Assembly: GCA_903835235.1 (NCBI GenBank) | Contig: CAILMF010000036.1 | Location: 1 to 64,000 of the forward strand | DNA from: an uncultured Rhodospirillales bacterium | Lineage (GTDB): Bacteria; Pseudomonadota; Alphaproteobacteria; Acetobacterales; Acetobacteraceae | Reading direction: 5' to 3' | Length of the DNA: 64,000 nt | In this document: positions 8,070 through 15,678 of the stretch, in pieces | Layout of the letters: each line of letters starts with the position of its first letter | Position numbering within the stretch: the first letter of the stretch is position 1 | Program-made: the position numbers and the translations under genes | Notes under the pieces: generated by a model | Told to the model about the DNA's origin: nothing | What the model saw: the letters and a program-made list of their open reading frames with translations, nothing else | Databases searched by the model: none

Positions 8070-9365
8070 CACGTCCAGCGTGGTCTCGACCTCCCAGGCC
8101 GAGAGGTGCCGGGCATAGGCGGCCCAGTCCTGCCGTTTCAGCTTCAGGTAGGCCTGGGTGAACTCCTCGCCCAGCGCGGCCCGCAGCGGTGCCGAGGCCT
8201 CCAGCGCGCGCAGCGCGTCCAGCAGGTTCAGCGGCAGGTGGCGGGCGGCGGCTTTTTCGCCCTCCGCCACCATGTTCAGGTGCAGCGGCGGGCCGGGGTC
8301 CGCTGCCGTGGCCAGGCCGTACAGCCCGGCCGCCAGCAGCCCCGCCTGCAACAGGTAGGGGTTGGCGGCGCCATCGGCCAGGCGGCACTCGAAGCGACCT
8401 GGCTCGGGGATGCGGATCATGTGGGTGCGGTTATTGCCGGCCCAGCTGATGGCGCTGGGCGCCCAGGTGGCGCCGCTGGTGGTGCCGGCGGCGTTCAGCC
8501 GCTTGTAGCTGTTGACGCTGGGGTTGGTCAGCGCCGCCAAGGCTTCGGCATTGGCCAGCACGCCGCCCATGAAGCGCCGGCAGGTCGCGGAGATGCCGAG
8601 CTCGGCGTCCGCGTCCTCGAACAGGTTGCGCCCGCCCTGCCACAGCGAGACATGCGCGTGGCAGCCGGACCCCGTGAGGTCGATGAAGGGCTTCGGCATG
8701 AAGGTGGCGCGCAGGCCGTGTTTCTCCGCGATGGCCTTGGCCATGTACTTGAAGAAGGCGTGGCGGTCCGCGGTGGTCAGCGCGTCGGCGTAGGACCAGT
8801 TCATCTCGAACTGGCCGTTGGCGTCCTCGTGGTCGTTCTGGTAGGCGCCCCAGCCCAGCTGCTGCATCGCGTCGCAGAGTTCGGCGATGACGTCGTAGCG
8901 ACGCATCAGCGCGGCCTGGTCGTAGCAGGGCTTGGCGGCGCGGTCGGCGGGGTCCGCCACGGCCATCTGGTCCGGCGCCAGCAGGAAGAACTCGCACTCC
9001 ACGCCGGTCTTCATCTCCAGCCCCTCAGCGGCGGCGGCGGCAACCTGGCGCTTCAGCACGTTGCGCGGGGCCTGGGCCAATGGCGCGCCTGCCATCCACG
9101 GGTCGGCGGCCAGCCAGCCGACCTCGGGCTTCCAGGGCAATTGCACCAGGCTGGCCGGGTCCGGCATGGCCAGCACGTCGGGGTCGGCGGGGGTCATGTC
9201 CAGCCAGGTGGCGAAGCCGGCGAAGCCCGCGCCGTTGCGCTGCATGGTGCCGATGGCCGCGGCCGGCACCAGCTTGGCGCGCATCACCCCGAACAGGTCG
9301 AGGAAGGAGATCAGGAAATAGCGGATCCCGCGTTCCTTGGCCGCCGCCACCAGGTCGAGCGTCAT
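8067..9365 (-). CDS. Type III glutamate-ammonia ligase-like protein (GlnT/GmaS family)
   Basis: ATP-dependent ligase of the glutamine synthetase superfamily, joining glutamate to ammonia or an amine. The 432-residue protein begins in family style (KERGIRYFLISFLDLFGVMRAKLVP). It carries the glutamate/metal motif VECEFFLL, the NDHEDANGQFEMNW segment and a GSGCHAHVSLW motif. It is shorter than housekeeping GlnA and is closest to rhizobial GlnT and methylotroph gamma-glutamylmethylamide synthetase, which sequence alone does not separate here. There are no N-methylglutamate pathway genes around it. It is divergent from a Bug receptor. Confidence 0.88.
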   Translation of the reverse strand: MTLDLVAAAKERGIRYFLISFLDLFGVMRAKLVPAAAIGTMQRNGAGFAGFATWLDMTPADPDVLAMPDPASLVQLPWKPEVGWLAADPWMAGAPLAQAPRNVLKRQVAAAAAEGLEMKTGVECEFFLLAPDQMAVADPADRAAKPCYDQAALMRRYDVIAELCDAMQQLGWGAYQNDHEDANGQFEMNWSYADALTTADRHAFFKYMAKAIAEKHGLRATFMPKPFIDLTGSGCHAHVSLWQGGRNLFEDADAELGISATCRRFMGGVLANAEALAALTNPSVNSYKRLNAAGTTSGATWAPSAISWAGNNRTHMIRIPEPGRFECRLADGAANPYLLQAGLLAAGLYGLATAADPGPPLHLNMVAEGEKAAARHLPLNLLDALRALEASAPLRAALGEEFTQAYLKLKRQDWAAYARHLSAWEVETTLDV

Positions 9366-9448
9366 CCGCCAGCCTCCGTATCCGGGTTGGCCGCGCGTCG
9401 GCGATGTCCCTCAAGCCCTGGGCGGTCTGGCCACCCTTGCGGCGCATT

Positions 9449-9466
9449 CCAGCCGGTTCGGGCTGG
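9449..9466. repeat. Small inverted repeat in the 274-nt divergent gap
   Basis: CCAGCC and GGCTGG flank the six bases GGTTCG between the GlnT-like gene and the Bug gene. The rest of this gap (9366-9639) shows no gene and no recognisable NtrC or sigma-54 site. Confidence 0.35.
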
Positions 9467-9639
9467 CGGCGGTAGCCCCTTTGGCGCGGTGGTCGTGGCG
9501 CGGCTGCATGCGACGCGGGCAGCCTGGGGCGGGTGCCGCCGGCTTTGCCGCAATGCTGCGCAACCACGGTCCGCATGCGGCGGGGCCGCGGGTAAGCTTC
9601 GCTTGCCGGCGGGCTGCGGCGCGTGCGACTGATTCGGGC

Positions 9640-10611
9640 ATGACGCATCGTCGCCTGCTGCCGCTGCTGGTCCTGCTGCTCGCTGCCCTGGTCTGGCGAC
9701 CGGCCGCGGCGGCCTGGCCGGAACGCCCGGTGCGGCTGATCGTGACCTACCCTGCGGGTGGGAATACCGACACGCTGGCGCGGCTGACCGCGGAGTTGCT
9801 GAGCGAGGCGCTGGGCCAGCAATTCGTGGTGGACAATCGCGGCGGCGCCGGCGGCTACATCGCCATGGAGGCGGTGGCCCGCGCCGCGCCGGATGGCTAC
9901 ACGCTGCTGTTCGCCTCGGTCGCCAACATCGCCATCGCGCCCGGCGTGATGCGCCGCCACCCGCCGGTGGACACGGTGGCGGATTTGGCGCCGGTCAGCC
10001 TGGTGGCGACCAACCCGCTGATCATGGCGGTCAGCCGAGGGCTGGAGATCACCAGCATTCCGCAGTTGGTGGCGCGCATCCGCGCGGATGGCGGGCGCTT
10101 GCTCTATGGCTCCGGCGGCATCGGCAGCACGCAGCATCTGGGCATGGAGCTGTTCCTGTCCCGCGCCGGGCTGACGGCGACGCATGTGCCGTTCCGCGGG
10201 GGACCGGCGGCGATGGCGGAGGTGGTCTCCGGCCGGGTGCCGGTGCTGTTCTCCAACCCGTCCGATATCGTCGCCTTCGCCAATAGCCCGGAGGTGCGAC
10301 TGGTGGGCGTGAGCGGCCCGGCGCGGCTGGCGGAGTTGCCGGCGGTGCCGACGATAGCTGAGACCTTGCCGGGCTTTGCGCTGGAGACCTGGAACGGCGT
10401 GTTCGGCCCGGCCGGGCTGCCGGCGGAATACGTGCAGCGGATGGAGCGGGCGCTGGTGGCGAAGCGCGGCGATGCCGCGGTGGCCGCGCGCTTCGCCCGC
10501 ACCAGCACGCAGTACGTGGCCATGGAAGCCGGGCCCTTCGCCGCGCTGGTCCGCACCGAGGTGCCGCGCTGGGCGGAACTGGCGCGCCAGGCTCGCGCGC
10601 AGGAGGACTAG
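9640..10611 (+). CDS. Bug/TctC-family periplasmic substrate-binding protein
   Basis: Second orphan Bug receptor, 323 residues. The ATG at 9640 is followed directly by a signal peptide (HRRLLPLLVLLLAALVWRPA, cut near AAA-AWP) and the family start WPERPVRLIVTYPAGG, although the frame is open upstream. The ligand-loop motif reads VPFRGGPAAMAEVVSGRVPV: the acidic residue usually found after the Gly of xxGxxD is replaced by Pro, which may change ligand choice. It lies 71 nt upstream of the LLM monooxygenase on the same strand, suggesting a shared substrate. Confidence 0.9.
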   Translation: MTHRRLLPLLVLLLAALVWRPAAAAWPERPVRLIVTYPAGGNTDTLARLTAELLSEALGQQFVVDNRGGAGGYIAMEAVARAAPDGYTLLFASVANIAIAPGVMRRHPPVDTVADLAPVSLVATNPLIMAVSRGLEITSIPQLVARIRADGGRLLYGSGGIGSTQHLGMELFLSRAGLTATHVPFRGGPAAMAEVVSGRVPVLFSNPSDIVAFANSPEVRLVGVSGPARLAELPAVPTIAETLPGFALETWNGVFGPAGLPAEYVQRMERALVAKRGDAAVAARFARTSTQYVAMEAGPFAALVRTEVPRWAELARQARAQED

Positions 10612-10682
10612 CGCCTGCGGGGACGGGATTGAGCCGCCGGGCAGGACAGGCCTAGGCTGCGGGAACAAGGGGAGCGCCCAGC

Positions 10683-11996
10683 ATGGCCCAACCACGTCGC
10701 ATGCGCCTGGCCGTCTTCGTGCAGGGCACCGGCAACCACTTCGCCGGCTGGCGCATGCCTGGCGCCAGCGCCAGCAATGAGAGCCTGGAGGTGTTCCAGT
10801 CCATCGCCGCCACGGCCGAGCGCGGGTTGTTCGACCTGCTGTTCATCTCCGACGGCGTGGCGACCAAGGTGAAGGGCGACCACCCCAGCTTCGTCACCCG
10901 GACCGAGCCGCTGATCGCAATGGCGGCGCTGGCGGTGACCACGAAGCATGTCGGCCTGGGGGCCACCGTATCCTCCACCTATTCGGACCCCTATACGGTG
11001 GCGCGCGGCTTTGCCTCGCTGGACAATATCAGCAAGGGGCGGGCGGCGTGGAACGTGGTCACCAGTTCCAACGCCGGCTCGGCCGCCAATTTCAGCCGCA
11101 CCGAGCACCCCGAGCACGACAAGCGCTACGAGATCGCCGAGGAATTCGTCGATGTGGTCAAGGGGCTTTGGGATTGCTGGGAGGATGACGCGCTGGTGCG
11201 CGACCCCGCGACCGGCGTCTTCGTCGATGAGAGCAAGATACGGCCGCTGAACCACAAGGGGCGCTTCTTCAAGGTGGCGGGGCCGCTGAGCATGTCGCGC
11301 ACGCCCTCCGGCCATCCGGTCATCATCCAGGCGGGGGCCTCTACATCTGGCCAGGCCTTCGCGGCGCGCACGGCGGAAGTGGTCTTCGCCGCGGTGCAGG
11401 ACCTGGCGGAGGCGCGGCAGAACTACGGGGATTTCAAGGCGCTGCTGCCGCAGTTTGGCCGCACGGCCGAGCAATGCCACATCCTGCCGGGCGTCATGCC
11501 CTTCATCGGCCGCACCGACCAGGAGGCGCGCGACCTGCTGGCGGAGTTGCAGGGCTTCCTCAATTCCGACAACGCGCTGACGCTGGTCTCGGCCCGCATC
11601 GGCCACGACGTCTCCGGCCTGCCGCTGGACGCGCCGGTGCCGGAGTTTCCGCCGACGGACATGTCGCACGGCTTCAACCGGACGCTGCTGGCGGCGGCGG
11701 CGCGGGAGAACATGACGCTGCGCGACCTGTACAACCTGATCGCCGCGGCGCGCGGCCATTGGGTCATCACCGGCTCGCCGAAGCGGATCGCCGACATATT
11801 GGAGGAGTGGTTCGTGACCCATGCGGCGGATGGCTTCAACATCCTGCCGCCCTGGTTTCCCGGCCAGTTCGACGCCTTCGTCGACCAGGTGGTGCCGGAG
11901 TTGCAGCGCCGCGGGCTGTTCCGCACGGCGTACGAGGGGACGACGCTGCGGGAAAATCTGGGGCTGGCAAGGCCACCGGGGCGATGCTCGGCCTAA
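10683..11996 (+). CDS. LLM-class FMN-dependent monooxygenase (NtaA/SnaA/DszA type)
   Basis: Two-component flavin monooxygenase subunit that uses FMNH2 from a separate reductase. The 437-residue length and motifs fit the nitrilotriacetate/EDTA/dibenzothiophene-sulfone branch of the luciferase-like fold: STYSDPYTVARGFASLD, SKGRAAWNVVTS and HPVIIQAGASTSGQAFAAR. AAGGGGAG sits at good spacing before the ATG. No flavin reductase gene is near. Its stop overlaps the stop of the convergent Bug gene by 4 nt. A decayed relative lies at 30737. The substrate is unknown. Confidence 0.9.
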   Translation: MAQPRRMRLAVFVQGTGNHFAGWRMPGASASNESLEVFQSIAATAERGLFDLLFISDGVATKVKGDHPSFVTRTEPLIAMAALAVTTKHVGLGATVSSTYSDPYTVARGFASLDNISKGRAAWNVVTSSNAGSAANFSRTEHPEHDKRYEIAEEFVDVVKGLWDCWEDDALVRDPATGVFVDESKIRPLNHKGRFFKVAGPLSMSRTPSGHPVIIQAGASTSGQAFAARTAEVVFAAVQDLAEARQNYGDFKALLPQFGRTAEQCHILPGVMPFIGRTDQEARDLLAELQGFLNSDNALTLVSARIGHDVSGLPLDAPVPEFPPTDMSHGFNRTLLAAAARENMTLRDLYNLIAAARGHWVITGSPKRIADILEEWFVTHAADGFNILPPWFPGQFDAFVDQVVPELQRRGLFRTAYEGTTLRENLGLARPPGRCSA

Positions 11997-12961
11997 TCGA
12001 AGGTCAGCCCGGCGGTGCGCACCACCTCGCGCCACATCGGCGTTTCCGTGCGCAGTGTTTCCACCATCTCGGCGGTGCTGCCGCACACCGGCTCGGCGCC
12101 CAGCCGCGCCAGCCCGGCCTGGAAGGCGGCGTCGGCACAGGCCGCGCGGATTTCGCGTTCCAGCCGGGCCAGGATCGGCGCCGGGGTGCCGAGCGGCGCC
12201 AGCAGCGAGTTCCACATGAACAGCGACATCTGCGGGTAGCCGGCCTCCGCCATGGTCGGCACATCAGGCGCCCCCGGCAGGCGCTTGTCGCCGGTGGTGG
12301 CCAGCAGGCGGATGCGCCCGCCCGTGACGTGCGGCAGTGCGTCGGACGGTGCTGCCGCATGCGCTGCCACCACGCCGGCCAGCAGGTCCTGCATGGCCGG
12401 CACGCCGCCGCGATACGGCACGTGCTGCATGCTGGTGCCGGTGACCTGGGTGAACAGCACCATCGCCAGGTGGCTGGCGCCGCCGGCCCCGGCGGAGCTG
12501 TAGTCGTATTTGCCCGGCGCCGCCCGCAGCAGCGCGACGAAGGCCGGCAGTGTCGCCACGCCCAGCTCTGCCCGCACCGCCAGCACCGCGGGGTTGCGGC
12601 CCATGATGCTGATGGGTTGCAGGTCGCGCAGCGGCTCGTAGGTCGGGCGCCCCGCGACCTGCTGGAACACCAGCTGGGAGTTGGAGGAGACCAGCAGTGT
12701 GTAGCCATCCGCGCGGCTGGCCATGACGTGGTCGATGGCCAGCGCGCCGGAGGCACCGCTGCGGTTTTCCACCACCACCGGCTGGGCCAGGCGCTGCGCC
12801 AGCCATTCGGCGGCCAGGCGGCCGAAGCCATCGGTCACGCCGCCGGGCGGATAGGGCACCACCAGGCGCAGCGGGCGCTGCGGCCAGGCTTCCTGGGCCG
12901 TGGCGGGGTGCGGCAGAAGCGCGGCGAGCAACAGCAGGCCGCAGAGCCGAAAGCTGAACAT
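11993..12961 (-). CDS. Bug/TctC-family periplasmic substrate-binding protein
   Basis: Third orphan Bug receptor, 322 residues, with signal peptide MFSFRLCGLLLLAALLPHPA cut near ATA-QEA and the family start WPQRPLRLVVPYPPGG. The loop motif reads VPYRGGVPAMQDLLAGVVAA, so the acidic residue that usually follows is absent. It converges on the LLM monooxygenase with overlapping stop codons and lies 115 nt downstream of another leftward Bug gene, so the two may form a tandem pair. Confidence 0.9.
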   Translation of the reverse strand: MFSFRLCGLLLLAALLPHPATAQEAWPQRPLRLVVPYPPGGVTDGFGRLAAEWLAQRLAQPVVVENRSGASGALAIDHVMASRADGYTLLVSSNSQLVFQQVAGRPTYEPLRDLQPISIMGRNPAVLAVRAELGVATLPAFVALLRAAPGKYDYSSAGAGGASHLAMVLFTQVTGTSMQHVPYRGGVPAMQDLLAGVVAAHAAAPSDALPHVTGGRIRLLATTGDKRLPGAPDVPTMAEAGYPQMSLFMWNSLLAPLGTPAPILARLEREIRAACADAAFQAGLARLGAEPVCGSTAEMVETLRTETPMWREVVRTAGLTFD

Positions 12962-13012
12962 GTACCCTCCGCCGGGCGGGTTGCCCCTGCGGCGTGGTGA
13001 AGCAGGAAGCGG

Positions 13013-13054
13013 GCCAGTCGGGGCATGCCAGTCGGGGCATGCCGCTCGGGGCGT
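13013..13054. repeat. 14-bp tandem repeat between two Bug genes
   Basis: GCCAGTCGGGGCAT occurs twice in direct succession (13013-13026, 13027-13040), followed by the degenerate copy GCCGCTCGGGGCGT. It lies in the 115-nt gap between two leftward Bug genes. No function is evident. Confidence 0.7.
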
Positions 13055-13076
13055 TGCCGCGCCCGGGGTCGCGGCC

Positions 13077-14042
13077 TCAGGTGCCGGCGCGGATGCCGGC
13101 GGCCTGGATCACCCCGCCCCAGACCCGGCGGTCGTCCAGGATTTCGGCGCGATAGGCCGCCGTCGTGCCGTTCTTCGGCAGCCAGAGCAGCTTCTCCATG
13201 CGCTCGCGCACCTCGGGGCGGTTCATCCAGCGGTTCACCTCGGTGTTCCAGAACGCGACCCATTCCGGCGGCGTTGCCGCGTGCATGACCAGGCCATAGC
13301 CGACATCGCCGCTGAAGCCGGGCAGTGTCTCCGCCACCAAGGGCACCTCCGGCAGGGTCGGGTTGCGCTCCGTGGAGGCGAAGGCCAGCGGCCGCAGCCG
13401 GTTGTCGCGGATGAAGGGCAGCGATTCCGGCAGCAGCGAGAAGTACAGGTCGGCATTGCCGGAGAGGATGTCCAGCAGCGCCGGCGTGCCGCCGCGATAC
13501 TGGATATGCTCCATGGTAACGCCGGCTTCATGCATCAGCCGCGCGGCGAGCAGGTGGGTCTGGCCGCCCTGGCCGGAATTGCCGATGTTCAGCTTGCCCG
13601 GATTGGCGCGGGCATGGGCGATGAGTTCCGGCAGGGTGCGGTAGGGCGCGTCGGGCCGGCCGACCAGCACCATCGGCACGCGGATCAGGCTGGTCAGCGG
13701 CAGCAGCGCCTGGTCGGTGTCGATCGGCGGGGTGAAGCCGGGCAGCACGGAAGCGGTTGCCAGCGTGGCGGTGGAGGCCAGCGACAGGGTGTGGCCATCC
13801 GCAGGGGCGGTCACCACCGCCTGCATGGCGATGAAGGTGCCGCCGCCGCTGCGGTTCTCCACCACCATGCTGCGCCCACCCAGGCGCGGGCCGAGCGCCT
13901 CGGCCAGCATGCGGCAGAGCTGGTCCGTGGTGCCGCCGGGGGCATAAGGGACGATGAGGCGCACGTCCTTGGTCAGGGTCTGCGCCTGGGCGCGGCCCAG
14001 CAGCAGGGCGGGCAGGGTCAGGGCAAGGTGGCGGCGACGCAT
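13077..14042 (-). CDS. Bug/TctC-family periplasmic substrate-binding protein
   Basis: Fourth orphan Bug receptor, 321 residues from the ATG at 14042. That start puts the signal peptide MRRRHLALTLPALLLGRAQA at the N-terminus; the frame continues upstream, but without signal-peptide character. It has the family segments VRLIVPYAPGGTTDQ and QYRGGTPALLDILSGNADLY, including the acidic loop residue. It is divergent from the molybdenum hydroxylase operon and could supply its substrate; this is inference. Confidence 0.9.
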   Translation of the reverse strand: MRRRHLALTLPALLLGRAQAQTLTKDVRLIVPYAPGGTTDQLCRMLAEALGPRLGGRSMVVENRSGGGTFIAMQAVVTAPADGHTLSLASTATLATASVLPGFTPPIDTDQALLPLTSLIRVPMVLVGRPDAPYRTLPELIAHARANPGKLNIGNSGQGGQTHLLAARLMHEAGVTMEHIQYRGGTPALLDILSGNADLYFSLLPESLPFIRDNRLRPLAFASTERNPTLPEVPLVAETLPGFSGDVGYGLVMHAATPPEWVAFWNTEVNRWMNRPEVRERMEKLLWLPKNGTTAAYRAEILDDRRVWGGVIQAAGIRAGT

Positions 14043-14123
14043 CGAGCGGCTCCCGGCAAAGGCCAGGCTGCAGCCTCGGGTGCGGAAGGCGCTGGCGCAA
14101 GCACCCTGTGGGGGCAAATTCGG

Positions 14124-14137
14124 CGCCGCATGCGGCG
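14124..14137. repeat. Perfect 14-bp palindrome in the Bug/Mo-hydroxylase divergent region
   Basis: CGCCGCATGCGGCG is self-complementary and lies in the 280-nt divergent gap (14043-14322), which holds no gene. It is an operator candidate of modest weight given the GC-rich sequence. Confidence 0.35.
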
Positions 14138-14269
14138 GACGCCCAATGCGGTGCCAGCCTGCCCAGCGAAAGGTCAGCGCTGCGGTCAGGCCGGGCCGTT
14201 ACGAGGGGGCTATCCGACCTCGGCCTGCCAGCGTACCCTTCGGCATCCTGTGCGCCTGACCAGGGGCAG

Positions 14270-14289
14270 CACCCCGAACCAACGGGGTG
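14270..14289. promoter_or_regulatory. Leader stem-loop upstream of the Mo hydroxylase operon
   Basis: CACCCCG (14270-14276) and CGGGGTG (14283-14289) are perfect inverted arms around AACCAA, ending 33 nt before the first gene of the operon. It could be an operator dyad or an mRNA leader hairpin. Confidence 0.45.
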
Positions 14290-14322
14290 TACCGGGGACC
14301 GGAAACGACCACGGAAGCAACC

Positions 14323-15195
14323 ATGACGGATATTCGATACCTGGCGCCGCCGACGCTCGACGAAGCGGTGCGCGCTTTTGCTGCAGCCCAGGGTGCCGCG
14401 CGCATCCTGGCCGGGGGCACCGACCTGCTGGTGCAGATGCGCAATGGCATGGTGCATCCCGGCACCATCATCGACATCAAGAAAATCCCTGAGATGACCA
14501 GCATCACCGAAGCCGCCGATGGCAGCTTCTGGGTCGGCGCCGCCGTCTCCGGCGCCGTGCTGGCGGAACATCCGCGCTTCGGCAAGGTGTGGCCGGGTGT
14601 GCTGGAGGCGATCAACCTGATCGGCTCCACCCAGGTGCAGGGCCGTGCCTCCGCGGGTGGCAACCTGTGCCATGGCTCCCCGGCCGCGGACAGCGTGCCC
14701 GCCATGGTCGCCGCCGGCGCCGTGCTCACCATCGCCGGCCCGAATGGCCGCCGCACCATGCCGGTGGAAGCCTTCCCGGTCGGCCCCGGCCGCACCAGCC
14801 TGGCCGCCGGCGAAATCCTGGTCGGCTTCACCCTGCCGGCCCGCCCGGCGGGTTCCGGTGACGCCTACCTGCGCATGATCCCGCGGACGGAAATGGACAT
14901 CGCCGTTGTCGGCGTCGGCGTCAGCCTGACCATGGCCGGTGGTGTTGTCACCGCCGCCCGCGTCGGCCTGGGCGCCGCCGCGCCGACCGTGCTGCTGGTG
15001 GCCGATGCCGCGAAGGTGCTGGTCGGCAGCAAGCTGGACGACGCCGCGCTGAACGCCGCTGCTGCCGCCTGCTCCGCCGCCTGCAAGCCGATCGACGACA
15101 AGCGCGGCACCATTGTCTATCGCACCAAGGTTGCCGCCGTGCTGCTGAAGCGCGCCGCTGCCATCGCCGCCGACCGCGCGCAGGGGAGGGCCTGA
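14323..15195 (+). CDS. Mo hydroxylase FAD-binding medium subunit (CoxM/CutM type)
   Basis: FAD subunit of a xanthine-oxidase-family hydroxylase, passing electrons from the [2Fe-2S] subunit to an acceptor. The 290-residue protein has both FAD loops: ILAGGTDLLVQMRNG (about 30-44) and the ASAGGNLCHGSPAADS stretch that follows STQVQGR. The ATG at 14323 was preferred over an in-frame ATG at 14287, because homology starts with DIRYLAPPTLDEAV. It is the first gene of a compact medium-small-large operon; the small-subunit gene starts 3 nt after its stop. Confidence 0.92.
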   Translation: MTDIRYLAPPTLDEAVRAFAAAQGAARILAGGTDLLVQMRNGMVHPGTIIDIKKIPEMTSITEAADGSFWVGAAVSGAVLAEHPRFGKVWPGVLEAINLIGSTQVQGRASAGGNLCHGSPAADSVPAMVAAGAVLTIAGPNGRRTMPVEAFPVGPGRTSLAAGEILVGFTLPARPAGSGDAYLRMIPRTEMDIAVVGVGVSLTMAGGVVTAARVGLGAAAPTVLLVADAAKVLVGSKLDDAALNAAAAACSAACKPIDDKRGTIVYRTKVAAVLLKRAAAIAADRAQGRA

Positions 15196-15198
15196 ACC

Positions 15199-15678
15199 AT
15201 GGCCAAGCTACACGTCACCACCACCATCAATGGCGAGCCGACCGAGTTCCTCTGCGACCCCTCGCAGAGCATGCTGGACGTGCTGCGCAACAGCTTGGGC
15301 CTGACCGGCAGCAAGGAAGGCTGCGGCACCGGCGACTGCGGTTCCTGCTCCATCACGTTGGACGGCCGGCTGACCTGCTCCTGCCTGGTGCTGGCGGCCG
15401 AAGTCGGCGGCCACGAGATCACCACCATCGAGGGCATGGCCCAGGGTGATGAACTGCACCCGCTCCAACAAAAATTCCTGGAAATGGCCGCGCTGCAATG
15501 CGGCATCTGCACGCCTGGCGTGCTGATGGCCGCCCGCTCGCTGCTGGAGAAGAATCCGGAGCCGACCGAGACGGAAGTGCGCTTCTGGCTGGCTGGGAAT
15601 CTGTGCCGCTGCACCGGCTACGACAAGATCGTCCGCGCCGTGCTGGAAACCGCCGCCGAGATGAGGAGCGCCGCCTGA
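15199..15678 (+). CDS. Mo hydroxylase [2Fe-2S] small subunit (CoxS/CutS type)
   Basis: Two [2Fe-2S] clusters relay electrons from the molybdenum site to FAD. The 159-residue protein shows the plant-type N-terminal cluster cysteines C42, C47, C50 and C62 (GCGTGDCGSC) and the C-terminal cluster cysteines C101, C104, C136 and C138 (QCGICTPG, NLCRCTGY). All eight ligands are present and the length is standard. Its stop overlaps the start of the large subunit (TGATG at 15676-15680), indicating translational coupling. Confidence 0.95.
   Translation: MAKLHVTTTINGEPTEFLCDPSQSMLDVLRNSLGLTGSKEGCGTGDCGSCSITLDGRLTCSCLVLAAEVGGHEITTIEGMAQGDELHPLQQKFLEMAALQCGICTPGVLMAARSLLEKNPEPTETEVRFWLAGNLCRCTGYDKIVRAVLETAAEMRSAA

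Noticed and set aside
9366-9639. NtrC/sigma-54 control of the GlnT-like gene
   Set aside because: I looked for TGCAC-N5-GGTGCA-type and TGGC-N7-TGC-type sites and saw only a weak TTGC...GCAA pair with mismatched interior.
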